From positions 479,709 to 543,708 of the forward strand of contig NZ_QLLY01000005.1 in the NCBI RefSeq assembly GCF_003259365.1: a stretch of DNA of 64,000 nt, read 5' to 3'. A program made the translations under genes and the position numbers. The notes beneath the pieces are model-generated. The model worked only from the letters and a program-made list of their open reading frames with translations. It did no database searches and was not told where the DNA came from. This DNA comes from Streptomyces sp. PsTaAH-137. GTDB lineage: Bacteria > Actinomycetota > Actinomycetes > Streptomycetales > Streptomycetaceae. Shown here piece after piece: positions 25,909 through 34,719 of the stretch; within the stretch, counting starts at the first letter, position 1; each line of letters begins with the position of its first letter.

Positions 25909-27108
25909 TCAGGCGCCGGGCTCCACGGTCGTCACCGTGCCCGCGCCGACGGTCCGTCCGCCCTCGCGGATCGCGAAGCCGAGGCCGGGCTCCAGCGGGA
26001 CCGCCCGGCCCAGCTCGACCGTCATGGTGACGGTGTCGCCGGGCCGCGCGACGGCCGCGTCGCCGAGGTCGATGTCGCCGACGACGTCGCCGGTGCGCAG
26101 GTAGAACTGCGGCCGGTAGCCGGTGGCGACGGGCGTGCTGCGGCCGCCCTCCGTCGCCGACAGGACGTACACCTGCGCGGTGAACCGCCGCGCCGGCCGC
26201 ACGCTGCCGGGCTCGGCGACGACGTGCCCGCGCCGGACCGCGTCGCGGGCCACCCCGCGCAGCAGCAGCGCGACGTTGTCGCCGGCCTGCGCCTCGTCCA
26301 TCGGCTTGCCGAAGGTCTCGACGCCGGTGACGACGGTCTCCGTCTCCTTCCCGGACGCGGAGTCGTCCGACCCGTACACGCGCACGCGGTCCCCGACCCG
26401 CACGCGCCCGCGCTCGACCGCGCCGGTCACGACGGTGCCGCGTCCGCTGATCGTCATGACGTTCTCGACCGACAACAGGAACGGCGCGTCCACGTACCGC
26501 TCCGGCATCGGGACGTACGTGTCCACGGCGTCGAGCAGCGCCTCGATGGACGCCGTCCAGCGCGGGTCGCCCTCCAGCGCCCCGAGCCCGGACACCCGCA
26601 CCACGGGCACGGACTCGCCGCCGTAGCCGTGCGCGGAGAGCAGTTCGCGCACCTCCAGCTCGACGAGGTCGGTGAGCTCCTCGTCACCGGCGTCCGCCTT
26701 GTTGATCGCGACCACGATGTGGTCGACGCCCACCTGGCGGGCGAGCAGCACGTGCTCGGCGGTCTGCGGCATGATCCCGTCGAGCGCGGAGACCACGAGG
26801 ATCGCCCCGTCGAGCTGGGCGGCGCCGGTGACCATGTTCTTGACGTAGTCGGCGTGGCCCGGCATGTCCACGTGCGCGTAGTGCCGGGTGTCGGTCTCGT
26901 ATTCGACGTGCGCGATGTTGATGGTGATGCCGCGCAGCGCCTCCTCGGGCGCCTTGTCGATGCGGTCGAACGGTACGAACGTGCCCCCGCCGCGCTCGGC
27001 GAGGACCTTGGTGATGGCGGCGGTCAGGGTGGTCTTGCCGTGGTCGACGTGGCCCATGGTGCCGATGTTCAGGTGCGGCTTGGTGCGCACGTATGCCGTC
27101 TTGGGCAT
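25909..27108 (-). CDS. tuf3: elongation factor EF-Tu3, divergent third EF-Tu
   Basis: This 399-residue translational GTPase has G1 GHVDHGKT (residues 19-26), [14 protein letters not shown]3 DMPGHADY and G4 NKAD (usual NKCD/NKVD). The G5 region reads SGLGALEGD where EF-Tu has SALKALEGD. The C-terminal [11 protein letters not shown] is intact. Such divergence is typical of the extra Streptomyces EF-Tu3 described from S. coelicolor and S. ramocissimus, expressed under special conditions rather than as the main factor. It stands alone, without str-operon neighbours. It should deliver aminoacyl-tRNA to the ribosome, but substitutions near the GTPase may alter nucleotide or antibiotic behaviour; that is inference. 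Confidence 0.93.
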   Translation of the reverse strand: MPKTAYVRTKPHLNIGTMGHVDHGKTTLTAAITKVLAERGGGTFVPFDRIDKAPEEALRGITINIAHVEYETDTRHYAHVDMPGHADYVKNMVTGAAQLDGAILVVSALDGIMPQTAEHVLLARQVGVDHIVVAINKADAGDEELTDLVELEVRELLSAHGYGGESVPVVRVSGLGALEGDPRWTASIEALLDAVDTYVPMPERYVDAPFLLSVENVMTISGRGTVVTGAVERGRVRVGDRVRVYGSDDSASGKETETVVTGVETFGKPMDEAQAGDNVALLLRGVARDAVRRGHVVAEPGSVRPARRFTAQVYVLSATEGGRSTPVATGYRPQFYLRTGDVVGDIDLGDAAVARPGDTVTMTVELGRAVPLEPGLGFAIREGGRTVGAGTVTTVEPGA

Positions 27109-27408
27109 GGCTGAGTGGTCCCTTCCGGAACTTCAGAAAGAAAGTGGCCTCCTACGGGGAGGCGGGGACCCCTGAGCCGGACCGACCCTCCCCCTGCGGG
27201 GTCCGCCGGAATGTCCGGGGAGGGTCAGCGTCGCGCGCCGTCAGCGGCTGCTGCGAAAAGTGCTGCGTGGAAGACGGCAGCCTGAGCAGCGTCCGCGACT
27301 GCGGACGGAGCTGCGAGGAAGGCGTGCCGGAACATGAGGCAGATCATGGCCGACGGATCGCCGCGCGTCGAACGATTTTCCGCGCCGCGAAGGGAGTTGC
27401 TCAGCCGG
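27109..27408. other. tuf3 upstream region without a gene
   Basis: Three hundred bases separate tuf3 from the DNA-repair gene and contain no convincing ORF. The part near tuf3 holds an inverted repeat at 27184-27226. The rest shows no ribosome site or clear promoter by eye. A long 5' leader for tuf3 is likely. Confidence 0.5.
27184..27226 (-). promoter_or_regulatory. stem-loop in the tuf3 leader region
   Basis: GACCCTCCCC (27184-27193) pairs exactly with GGGGAGGGTC (27217-27226) across 23 bases that can themselves fold. Located 75-118 bases before the tuf3 start on the coding strand, it may act as an attenuator, an upstream terminator or a regulatory fold. Confidence 0.4.
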
Positions 27409-28116
27409 TCACGGTCCTACGTTCTTCAGGGCTTCCCGCACGGACAGCGGCGCGAGCACGTCCCGGTGGGCGGCGACGAAGGCCCGTACGGCGTCCGCGT
27501 CCGTCTTCGCATACTCGCGCAGCGCCCAGCCGATCGCCTTGCGGATGAAGAAATTCGGGTGCCCGGCCCGGCGGAGGCAGTAGGCGAAAAGACGGTCGGC
27601 GTCGGTCGCACCCCTGTAGCGGAGTTGGTGGAGCAGAGCGGTCCTGGCCACCCAGAGGTCGTCGTCCTCGACCCACGCGTCCATGGCCGCCGTGAGCCTC
27701 GGGTCGGCGGCGACGAGACCGCCCACCACATAGGCGGCGAGATGGTCGACGGTGTCCCACCAGGGGACGGTGGTGATCAGCTGCCGGGCGACGGGGAGGA
27801 AGTCCGGTGACAACAGGCGGACGTGGCGGCGCAGGCAGTCGACGGCGAAGTACGCGTACTCGCGCTCGGGCAGGGCCCAGCAGCGCAGCGCGAGGGCGGT
27901 GAGAGCGGTCTCGTCGGGGCTCGGGGTCCCCCGGAGGACCGTGCGGGACAGTTCCCGCCGCTCGGGTGAGGGCAGTCCGAGGAAGGGGGCGACGTCCTTC
28001 ATGTAGGCCCGCATCCGCGCGGCCCGCCCGGGGTCGGCGGCGGCCGGGTAGACGGTGGTCAGCCGGTCGAGGACGGTGTCGGCCCAGGCGCTGGGCGGCG
28101 GCGGAATGACGGACAC
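27409..28116 (-). CDS. DNA alkylation repair enzyme (AlkD-like HEAT-repeat protein)
   Basis: This 235-residue all-helical protein shows AlkD-family features: MKDVAPFLGLPSPERREL near residue 27, TALALRCWALPEREYAYFAVDCLRRH near residue 53, WWDTVDHLAAYVVGGL near residue 99 and RKAIGWALREYAKTDADAVRAFV near residue 190. The conserved WDTVD aspartate and RKAIGWALR match the family's DNA-binding and catalytic surface. AlkD-type glycosylases excise alkylated bases. The GTG at 28116 is chosen because GAGGA lies five bases upstream; the longer in-frame extension looks non-coding. Confidence 0.87.
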   Translation of the reverse strand: MSVIPPPPSAWADTVLDRLTTVYPAAADPGRAARMRAYMKDVAPFLGLPSPERRELSRTVLRGTPSPDETALTALALRCWALPEREYAYFAVDCLRRHVRLLSPDFLPVARQLITTVPWWDTVDHLAAYVVGGLVAADPRLTAAMDAWVEDDDLWVARTALLHQLRYRGATDADRLFAYCLRRAGHPNFFIRKAIGWALREYAKTDADAVRAFVAAHRDVLAPLSVREALKNVGP

Positions 28117-28223
28117 GTGCTTCCTCGTCCCTTCCCTGCCGGAGATTCCCCGGGGAGTTCCTTGTGGGAGAAGTGAGACACAACCTACGGCGATCTTATG
28201 TGTGTGTCGGTTAGTCTCCCCGG

Positions 28224-28937
28224 ATGCTCGACACCGTCCCCGCCCGTCCCGCCGGGCTCGCAGCACGCTGCTCCAGGGTGCTGTTCTCCCCCTGGTCACG
28301 GCTGTCGCTCCTGATGGTGCTGCTGGCCGCGGCCGCCGCGTGCGTCCTGCTCTTCGAACCGCAGCGGCTCCTCCAGGACGGCTGGCCGCGCCAGTTGACC
28401 GGGGCGTTCGCGGTCGTGGCGTTCACCGTGGCCTACGGCCTGTGCACGGTCGCGTTCGTGCCGAGACCCCTGCTCAATCTGGCCGCGGGCGCGCTGTTCG
28501 GCTCCCAGCTCGGCCTGGTCGGGGCGATCGGCGGGACCGTCGTCGGCGCCGGTGTCGCGTTCGGCCTGGGCCGGGTCCTCGGCCAGGACGCACTGCGGCC
28601 GCTGCTGCGGGGCCGCTGGCTGAAGGCCGCCGACGGCCAGCTGAGCCGGCACGGCTTCCGCTCGATGCTGGCGGCCCGGCTCTTCCCCGGGGTGCCGTTC
28701 TGGGCGGCGAACTACTGCGCGTCGGTGTCCCGGATGCGCTGGGCCCCGTTCCTGCTGGCCACCGCGCTCGGCTCGATCCCGAACACGGCGGCCTACGTGG
28801 TGGCGGGCGCCCGCGCCTCCGCCCCCACCTCTCCGGCGTTCCTGATCGCGATGGGGTTCATCGCGGTGACGGGCCTGGCGGGCGCGCTGGTCGCCTGGTT
28901 CAAGCGGCACAAGTGGAGTCCCCCGCGCGAGCACTGA
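28224..28937 (+). CDS. TVP38/TMEM64-family membrane protein
   Basis: This 237-residue VTT-domain protein has about six hydrophobic segments. The family pattern is AFVPRPLLNLAAGALFGSQLGLVGAIGGTVVGAGVAFGLGR (residues 73-113) and RLFPGVPFWAANYCASVSRMRW near residue 150. Relatives are linked to lipid scrambling or envelope maintenance. The 3' end overlaps the convergent MFS gene by 38 bases. No clear partner is visible. Confidence 0.85.
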   Translation: MLDTVPARPAGLAARCSRVLFSPWSRLSLLMVLLAAAAACVLLFEPQRLLQDGWPRQLTGAFAVVAFTVAYGLCTVAFVPRPLLNLAAGALFGSQLGLVGAIGGTVVGAGVAFGLGRVLGQDALRPLLRGRWLKAADGQLSRHGFRSMLAARLFPGVPFWAANYCASVSRMRWAPFLLATALGSIPNTAAYVVAGARASAPTSPAFLIAMGFIAVTGLAGALVAWFKRHKWSPPREH

Positions 28938-30093
28938 CCGGGGAGCGGAGACCCGGTCCGAGCACCAGCGTCACCGCCACCGACAGCACCGCGAGGACCA
29001 CCATCGCGGCGGCCGGCGAGGTGAGCTGTGCCAGCGCTCCCGCCAGCAGGGCCCCCACGCCCTGCATCGTCAGCATCCCGGCCGTGTGCAGGCCCAGGGC
29101 GTGGCCGCTGAGTTCGTCGGGGGTGAGCGCCACCAGGCGTTCCTGGAGGAGCAGGCTCGCCGAGAAGCCGATGGAGGCGACGGCGACCGCGGCCAGGGCC
29201 ACGGGCAGCGACGGGCGCAGCCCGAACACCAGGTAGGGCGCGGCGAGGAGCAGCCGGAGCGGGGCGCCGAGGCGGGCCCGCAGGCGCGGGGGCAGGAAGC
29301 GGCCCGTGAGGATGTCGCCGGCGAGCATCCCGAGCGAGGCACTCGCGAGCAGCACGCCCGCGTGCACGGTGTCGTACGGGACGAAGAGGGCCTCGCAGCC
29401 GACGATCAGGCCGTTGGGCACCCAGAGCGCCAGGTACACGTAGCGGCGCGGCACCGAGGACCAGAGGAGGGCGTTGCCGCGCATCGTCTCGCGGAGGGAG
29501 GGCCGGCCTGCGGCCCGGGCCGGGCGTGCGCCCAGGCCGCCGCGGACCACCGCCGCCGACAGGACGTACAGACCGGCGGCGATCAGCAGGGTGCCGCGCG
29601 GGGACAGCGCCGTGACGAGGACGCCGCCGAGCGCGTACCCGGCGATCTGGCAGATGCCGCTGCTCATGTTGAGGACGGAACGGCCCAGCAGATAGCCGCC
29701 CTTGTCGAGGATGTCGGTGAGCAGGCCGTAGCGGACACCGCCGCCGAGCGCCGAGGGGACGCCCTGGAGGAGGACGAGGGTGAGCGCGGCGGCGGTCGGC
29801 AGGCCCGGCGCGGTCTGGAGCAGGGTGGCCAGGCACAGGAAGAGGGAGAGTCCGGCGAGGACCGCGCGCGGCGGCAGCCGGTCCGCCGCCGACAGCAGGG
29901 TGAGCGCGCCGACGACCTGGGCGAGCGCGGGCCCGAACATGGCGAGCGCGGACAGCAGCGGCGAGCCCGTCCGGGCGTAGACGAGCGAGCCGAGGGCGAG
30001 GCCGCCGACCGTCTGGGCGGCGACCTGGAGCGAGCAGGCGGCGAAGAGCGGAGTGAATTCGGGGGCGGCGAAGAGGTCCCGGTAGGTGCGCAT
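28900..30093 (-). CDS. MFS transporter next to an ArsR-type regulator
   Basis: This 397-residue protein has about twelve helices. MRTYRDLFAAPEFTPLFAACSLQVAAQTVGGLALGSLVYARTG starts it, and LLTDILDKGGYLLGRSVLNMSSGICQIAGYALGG lies near residue 125. It is in the drug-efflux-like MFS group common in Streptomyces. Divergent from an ArsR-type gene with a palindromic site between them (30132-30151), it is probably repressed by that protein and induced by an unknown ligand. Confidence 0.85.
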   Translation of the reverse strand: MRTYRDLFAAPEFTPLFAACSLQVAAQTVGGLALGSLVYARTGSPLLSALAMFGPALAQVVGALTLLSAADRLPPRAVLAGLSLFLCLATLLQTAPGLPTAAALTLVLLQGVPSALGGGVRYGLLTDILDKGGYLLGRSVLNMSSGICQIAGYALGGVLVTALSPRGTLLIAAGLYVLSAAVVRGGLGARPARAAGRPSLRETMRGNALLWSSVPRRYVYLALWVPNGLIVGCEALFVPYDTVHAGVLLASASLGMLAGDILTGRFLPPRLRARLGAPLRLLLAAPYLVFGLRPSLPVALAAVAVASIGFSASLLLQERLVALTPDELSGHALGLHTAGMLTMQGVGALLAGALAQLTSPAAAMVVLAVLSVAVTLVLGPGLRSPVSARAGDSTCAA

Positions 30094-30131
30094 GGGCAGA
30101 GGCTGCGCGGGTGCGGCGGCCGGACGTTAAT

Positions 30132-30151
30132 GTTTCGCGCCACGGCGAAAC
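30132..30151. promoter_or_regulatory. palindromic operator between MFS and ArsR-type genes
   Basis: GTTTCGC (30132-30138) and GCGAAAC (30145-30151) form a perfect inverted repeat with a six-base spacer, directly in the 73-base divergent intergenic region. Size and position fit a dimeric winged-helix regulator. Confidence 0.7.
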
Positions 30152-30166
30152 GAACGAGGAGGCAGG

Positions 30167-31171
30167 GTGGGGATCTGGCAGGTCGACGCCGACACGCTGG
30201 CGGGCAGCCGGTTCGTGGTGTCGTCGCTCGCGGAGACGACGGCGAGCCTCAAGAAGCTCGCCGATCCGCGGGCCGCGCACCCGGGTGAGCGGCGCTGGCT
30301 GGACTCCCATCTGCCCGCCTACCGCGCCCGGCTGGCCGCGGATCCGGTGACGGCGGCGCTGCTCGACGCCGCGTTCGGGGCGACCTGGACCGCGGACTTC
30401 CTCACCCCGACCCCGTACGGGCGGTGCGATCTGGACCTCGACGAGGGGCTCGCCCGGATCGCGGCCACGCCGTCGGACGCGGTGCGCGCGGACCTCGCGC
30501 TGTCGTGCCCGGGACCGCTGCCGCCGCCGCTCGCGGGCCCCGACGACCTGGCCGAGCGTGCCGCGCGGTTCCTGGACTGGGTGTGGCGGGCGACGGTGCT
30601 GCCCGAGTGGCCGCGGCGGCGCCGGATCATCGAGGCCGATGTCGTCGCCCGGACCAGGGAGTTGTCGGTCGGCGGCTGGGCGGCGGCGTTCGGCGCGCTG
30701 CGGCCGACGATGCGCTGGCTGGGCGAGGGGCGGCTGCGGATCAACGCGCACGACTATCCGCCGCGGGACATCTCGGGGGCACGGCTGCTGTTCGTGCCGG
30801 TGACCCCGCAGCAGGGCTGGGTGTCCTGGCCGGAGCCGCCGCCCGGTGCGGCGGTGCCGCCGGACCGGTACGCGGTGGTGTACCCGTGCGCGGGCGCGCT
30901 CGCCGACGCGGGCCGGGTGGCGCCGCCGGACGGTCTCGCCGCGCTGGTCGGCACGGCCCGCGCGCGGGTCCTGATGCTGCTCGACCAGCCGTTGACGACG
31001 ACGCAGCTGACCGCGCTGACCGGGCAGGGGCTCGGCTCGGTGGGCCGGCATCTGAAGGTGCTGGGCGACGCCCGGCTCGTGGGCCGGCGGCGGGCCGGGC
31101 GCTCGGTGCTGTACTTCCGCACCCAGGCCGGGGACACCCTGCTGTCGGCCCAGCGTGACCCGGATGTCTAG
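30167..31171 (+). CDS. ArsR/SmtB-type regulator with C-terminal winged helix (DUF5937-like N-terminus)
   Basis: This 334-residue protein carries its HTH at the C-terminus: RARVLMLLDQPLTTTQLTALTGQGLGSVGRHLKVLGDARLVGRRRAGRSVLYFRT (residues 265-320). The N-terminal 250 residues are the DUF5937-like domain seen in many actinobacterial one-component regulators, probably ligand binding. A GAGGAGG ribosome site precedes the GTG at 30167. It is divergent from an MFS exporter and likely represses it. Confidence 0.85.
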   Translation: MGIWQVDADTLAGSRFVVSSLAETTASLKKLADPRAAHPGERRWLDSHLPAYRARLAADPVTAALLDAAFGATWTADFLTPTPYGRCDLDLDEGLARIAATPSDAVRADLALSCPGPLPPPLAGPDDLAERAARFLDWVWRATVLPEWPRRRRIIEADVVARTRELSVGGWAAAFGALRPTMRWLGEGRLRINAHDYPPRDISGARLLFVPVTPQQGWVSWPEPPPGAAVPPDRYAVVYPCAGALADAGRVAPPDGLAALVGTARARVLMLLDQPLTTTQLTALTGQGLGSVGRHLKVLGDARLVGRRRAGRSVLYFRTQAGDTLLSAQRDPDV

Positions 31172-31321
31172 CGCACGTCGCCTTCCCGTCACTTTCGGCG
31201 CCTAGCGTGCCTCACGCGTGTGCCCGTGCCTCTGTGGTGACGGGGGCGCGTGCCTTCCCGTCCTGTCCGGTGCGCGCCCGCGGCCGGTCCCGTCTCCGGC
31301 CCCTGGATCGCGTACCTCTCC

Positions 31322-32197
31322 ATGTCTTGGTTCGAATCATTCATTCTCGGCCTCGTCCAGGGGCTCACGGAGTTCCTGCCGATCTCGTCCAGCGCGCATC
31401 TGCGGCTGACGGCGGCCTTCGCGGGCTGGAGCGACCCGGGGGCCGCCTTCACGGCGATCACCCAGCTCGGTACGGAGACGGCCGTGGTGCTGTACTTCCG
31501 CAAGGACATAGCCCGGATCATCTCGGCGTGGTTCAGGTCGCTGACCGACAGGTCGATGCGGAGCGACCACGACGCACAGATGGGCTGGCTGGTGATCGTC
31601 GGCTCGATCCCGATCGGTGTCCTCGGCGTCACGTTCAAGGACCAGATCGAGGGCCCGTTCCGCGATCTGCGGCTCACGGCCGCGACGCTGATCGTGATGG
31701 GTGTCGTGCTCGGTGTCGCCGACCGCCGCGCCGCCCGTGACGAGCTCGGCGGCCGGCACCGCGCCGTCCGCACCCGCAAGGAGCTGAAGGACCTGTCGGT
31801 GAAGGACGGCCTGATCTACGGCCTGTGCCAGGCGCTGGCGCTGATCCCGGGCGTCTCCCGCTCCGGCGCGACGATCAGCGGCGGACTCTTCCTCGGGTAC
31901 ACCCGTGAGTCGGCGGCCCGCTACTCGTTCCTCCTCGCCATTCCGGCCGTACTGGCCTCGGGCGTCTTCGAGTTGAAGGACGCGACGGAGGGCGGGCACG
32001 TGTCGTGGGGGCCGACGGTGTTCGCGACGCTGATCGCGTTCGGTGTCGGGTACGCGATCATCGCGTGGCTGATGAAGTACATCTCCACGAAGAGCTTCAT
32101 GCCGTTCGTGTACTACCGGATCGCGCTGGGCATCGCGCTGATCGTGCTGGTCACCGCGGGGGTGCTGAGCCCGCACGCCGCCGAGTCGGCCGGATAG
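31322..32197 (+). CDS. uppP: undecaprenyl-diphosphatase UppP (BacA)
   Basis: This 291-residue membrane enzyme dephosphorylates undecaprenyl diphosphate to regenerate the lipid carrier for cell-wall synthesis and confers bacitracin tolerance. Motif 1, [17 protein letters not shown] (residues 11-27, catalytic E17), and motif 2, [17 protein letters not shown] near residue 175, are intact. About eight helices are predicted. ATG at 31322 gives the normal N-terminus; 24 further in-frame upstream codons are probably untranslated. No operon partner. Confidence 0.95.
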   Translation: MSWFESFILGLVQGLTEFLPISSSAHLRLTAAFAGWSDPGAAFTAITQLGTETAVVLYFRKDIARIISAWFRSLTDRSMRSDHDAQMGWLVIVGSIPIGVLGVTFKDQIEGPFRDLRLTAATLIVMGVVLGVADRRAARDELGGRHRAVRTRKELKDLSVKDGLIYGLCQALALIPGVSRSGATISGGLFLGYTRESAARYSFLLAIPAVLASGVFELKDATEGGHVSWGPTVFATLIAFGVGYAIIAWLMKYISTKSFMPFVYYRIALGIALIVLVTAGVLSPHAAESAG

Positions 32198-32280
32198 CCG
32201 CGCCGCGTCCTCCGGATGCGGCCCGCACCACCCGCCCGTAACGTCACAGACGACCCGAACCACCTCATCAAGGAGTCGTC

Positions 32281-32469
32281 ATGGGCGACAACGCCATGGA
32301 CAAGGCCAAGGGCAAGGCCAAGGAGATGCTGGGCAAGGCCACCGGCAACGAGCGGATGAAGACCGAGGGCAAGGTCGACCAGGCCAAGGCCGACACGGCG
32401 AACATGGGCGACAAGGCCAAGGACAAGCTCAAGGGCGTACGTGACTCCCTGAGCGACGACGACAACTGA
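32281..32469 (+). CDS. CsbD-family stress protein
   Basis: This 62-residue, Lys/Asp-rich, cysteine-free protein has the CsbD pattern DKAKGKAKEMLGKATGN followed by a repeat of the same helix motif (DKAKDKLKGVRDSL). It has an AAGGAG ribosome site. Family members are induced by general stress and are predicted to be flexible and helical; biochemical function is unknown. Confidence 0.9.
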   Translation: MGDNAMDKAKGKAKEMLGKATGNERMKTEGKVDQAKADTANMGDKAKDKLKGVRDSLSDDDN

Positions 32470-32474
32470 CCGTT

Positions 32475-32497
32475 CCCCGCGGGCCTCGGGCCCGGGG
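32475..32497. terminator. GC hairpin between convergent csbD-like and VWA genes
   Basis: CCCC/GGGG and GGGCC/GGCCC segments within 32475-32497 can fold into an interrupted stem, directly between two convergent stops. A bulge makes the call moderate. Confidence 0.4.
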
Positions 32498-32502
32498 CAC
32501 GC

Positions 32503-33201
32503 TCAGGTGACGATCCCGGCGGCGGTCGCGGCCCGGAGCCAGTCGGGGAACTCGCCCGTCAGCCGGTCGTACAGCACCGCGTCCGGGATCAGCTTCGGGT
32601 CCTTGCCCGCTGGGAAGAACCCGGCGTTGTCGACGACGCGCCGGGCCGGCACCGCCAGCTCGTCCAGCTTGCGCAGGAAGTCGAACCTGTCCTTGCCGTA
32701 GCCGACGAACTGCCAGAACAGCGGCAGCCTGGCGGCCCTGCACAGGGTCTGCTCGGCGGCGCGCCGCGAGTCCGGGGAGCCGTCGGTCTGGAAGATGACG
32801 AGGGCCGGGCTCCGCGCGCCGCTGTCGAGGTAGTGGTCGATGACCGCGTCCATGGCGGCGGCGTAGTCGGTGGTGCCCATGTGCCCGTACGCACGGTGGA
32901 GTTCGGCGATCCGGCCCTGGTAGTCGTCGAGGCCGATGTCGACGGCGGGGCGGGCGTCGCTGTCGAAGAAGACGGTGGGGACGATCCCGTCGTCGTCCAG
33001 GTTCACCGACAGAGCCAGAACCTGCTCGGCGAGGTGCTGCATGCTGCCGTTCTTGTAGTACTTGCGCATGCTCCCGGACCGGTCGAGCACGAGGTAGACG
33101 GCGGCCCGCGCCCCGGTCAGGCCCTGCTTCTCCAGGGACACGGCGGCGGTCTTGGCGAGGCTGACGAGCCCGGCGGGGACCTTCTCGAAGTTGAGGGGCA
33201 T
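32503..33201 (-). CDS. VWA-domain protein (TerF-like)
   Basis: This 232-residue cytoplasmic protein has a von Willebrand A domain with an intact metal site: VLDRSGSM (DxSxS, near residue 39), TTDY near residue 110 and TDGSPDS near residue 137. Its form resembles the C-terminal domain of tellurite-resistance TerF-type proteins (PLNFEKVPAGLVSLAKTAAVSLEKQGL at the start). It is here without other ter genes. ATG at 33201 is preceded by GAGG. Its partner is unknown. Confidence 0.85.
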   Translation of the reverse strand: MPLNFEKVPAGLVSLAKTAAVSLEKQGLTGARAAVYLVLDRSGSMRKYYKNGSMQHLAEQVLALSVNLDDDGIVPTVFFDSDARPAVDIGLDDYQGRIAELHRAYGHMGTTDYAAAMDAVIDHYLDSGARSPALVIFQTDGSPDSRRAAEQTLCRAARLPLFWQFVGYGKDRFDFLRKLDELAVPARRVVDNAGFFPAGKDPKLIPDAVLYDRLTGEFPDWLRAATAAGIVT

Positions 33202-33226
33202 GGGCCCATCCTCACAGGTCAACCGG

Positions 33227-33757
33227 CTAACCGAGGAAGTCGCGCACCAACATGACGAATTCCTCGGGGCGTTCGGCCCGCATGACGTGCCCCGAGTCGA
33301 GTTCGGCGTACGAACTGCTCAGGCCGTTGAGGTACGGGCTGCTGAACGCGACGAGCATCGCGAAGCGGGAGAAGGTCTCCGCGTCGTCGACGAGGTCCCG
33401 CCAGATCCGCATCACCGTCCGTACGTACGCGTCCTGCGCGGCGTGGGCGAAACCGGCCACGGGAACGAGGCGGCGCACCAGTTCGGGCCGGACGACGGCG
33501 CCGAGCGAGTGCCCGACGATGTCGGCGGGGCCCGCGTCCCGGTCCTCGATGACCGCGGCCAGTTCGTTCGTGAGCCCCTCCAGGGTGAGGTCGTCACCCG
33601 GGTCGGGGACGGGGTCGCTGCCGGACAGGTCGGGGAGGATCACGGTGTGCCGGTCGGTGAAGCGGTCCACCAGGGCGTCCCAGGTGACCGAGCCGGGGCC
33701 CGCGCCGTGGACGAGGACAAGTCCGGTGCCGTTGCCGTGAGTTCGGTAGGTCGTCAT
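33227..33757 (-). pseudogene. alpha/beta hydrolase with internal deletion
   Basis: At 176 residues this is far shorter than the usual 230-270. The N-terminal half is normal: LVLVHGAGPG oxyanion loop near residue 13 and nucleophile elbow GHSLGA (S84). After PYLNGLSS (about residue 147) the sequence jumps directly to YAELDSGHVMRAERPEEFV, the C-terminal catalytic-histidine region. The segment that normally carries the catalytic aspartate strand is missing, an in-frame loss of perhaps 60-80 codons. The protein is probably inactive. It diverges from a frameshifted XRE regulator, so the pair seems to be decaying together. Confidence 0.65.
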
Positions 33758-33807
33758 GCCGTGGAGCCTGGCACCGGGCCGCTCGCGTGAGGAGCGGACC
33801 GCTTTCC

Positions 33808-33826
33808 CTAGGACCGCCGGTCCTGG
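33808..33826. promoter_or_regulatory. palindromic operator of the MmyB-like XRE regulator
   Basis: CTAGGACCGCCGGTCCTGG is an inverted repeat with eight-base arms around GCC (one mismatch). It lies between the truncated hydrolase and the XRE gene, 31 bases before the latter's start. Its core resembles that of the site at 35473-35499. Confidence 0.65.
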
Positions 33827-33856
33827 CCTGGGACGCCGAGCGGGCAGGATGGGCGC

Positions 33857-34707
33857 ATGAGCATGGACCGCGGTCGACTCGCCGACTTCCTGCGCCGTTC
33901 CCGGGAGCGGCTGCGCCCCGGGGAGGTGGGACTGCCGGCCGGTCCCACCTCCCCGGGCTGCGCCGCGAGGAGCTGTCCCAGCTGGCCGGGATGTCGGCCG
34001 ACTATCTGATGCGCCTCGAACAGGCCCGCAGCCCGCAGCCGTCGCCGCAGATCCTAGCCTCGCTCGCGCAGGCGCTGCGGCTGAGCCTCGACGAGCGCGA
34101 CCATGTGTTCCTGCTGGCCGGACACCGCCCGCCGGCCGGTCCCCGCGCGGGCGAGCACATACGGCCCGGCCTGCTGTATCTGATGGACCAACTAGCCGGC
34201 AACCCGGTGCAGTTGCCCAGCGACCTGGGCGATCTCCTGGTGCAGAACGAGCTGGCGGAGTCGCTGTTCGGCTGCACCTGCACAGTGTCCGGGCCGGACC
34301 GCAATGTGGTCTGGCGCTGGTTCACCGATCCGTTCGTGCGGGAGGCCTATCCCCCGCAGGAGCACGAGCGGCACGGCCGGGAGCACGTCGCCGACCTGCG
34401 GGCCGCCGTCGCCCGCCGCGGCGCGGACGACGCACCGGCTCTGGCGCTGGTGGACCGGCTGCGCGGCACCGGCGCGGAGTTCACCGCGCTGTGGGAGCTG
34501 CACGAGGTGGCGGTACGGCGCGGCGGCCGCAAGCGGGTGCTGCATCCCGTGACCGGGCCGCTGGAGTTCGACATGGAGGCGCTGCTCGCCCCGGCGGAGG
34601 ACCAGCGGCTGCTGGTGTTCACGCCGCCGCCGGGCTCGACGACCGTGGCAGCCCTGGAACTGCTGCGCGAGGCGGGGCCGGAGACGGCGCACCGCGGCCA
34701 TCGCTGA
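33857..34707 (+). pseudogene. XRE-family MmyB-like regulator, frameshifted
   Basis: The true start appears to be ATG at 33857 with a GGA site upstream; it reads MSMDRGRLADFLRRSRERL and on to GLPAGP. Similarity then continues in another frame as GLRREELSQLAGMSADYLMRLEQARSPQPSPQI and a complete MmyB-like ligand-binding domain to 34707. A single base appears to be missing between about 33946 and 33957, in a C/G-rich run. A GTG at 33787 gives an intact frame for the C-terminal part but with an unrelated N-terminus. It is either a pseudogene or a sequencing error. The adjacent hydrolase is also damaged, which favours real decay. Confidence 0.65.
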
Positions 34708-34719
34708 CGACCGCCGGAT

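Noticed and set aside
33787..33856. GTG at 33787 as the start of an intact XRE gene
   Set aside because: It gives an open frame, but the first 50 residues do not resemble the family, whereas the frame from 33857 does; a frameshift explains both.
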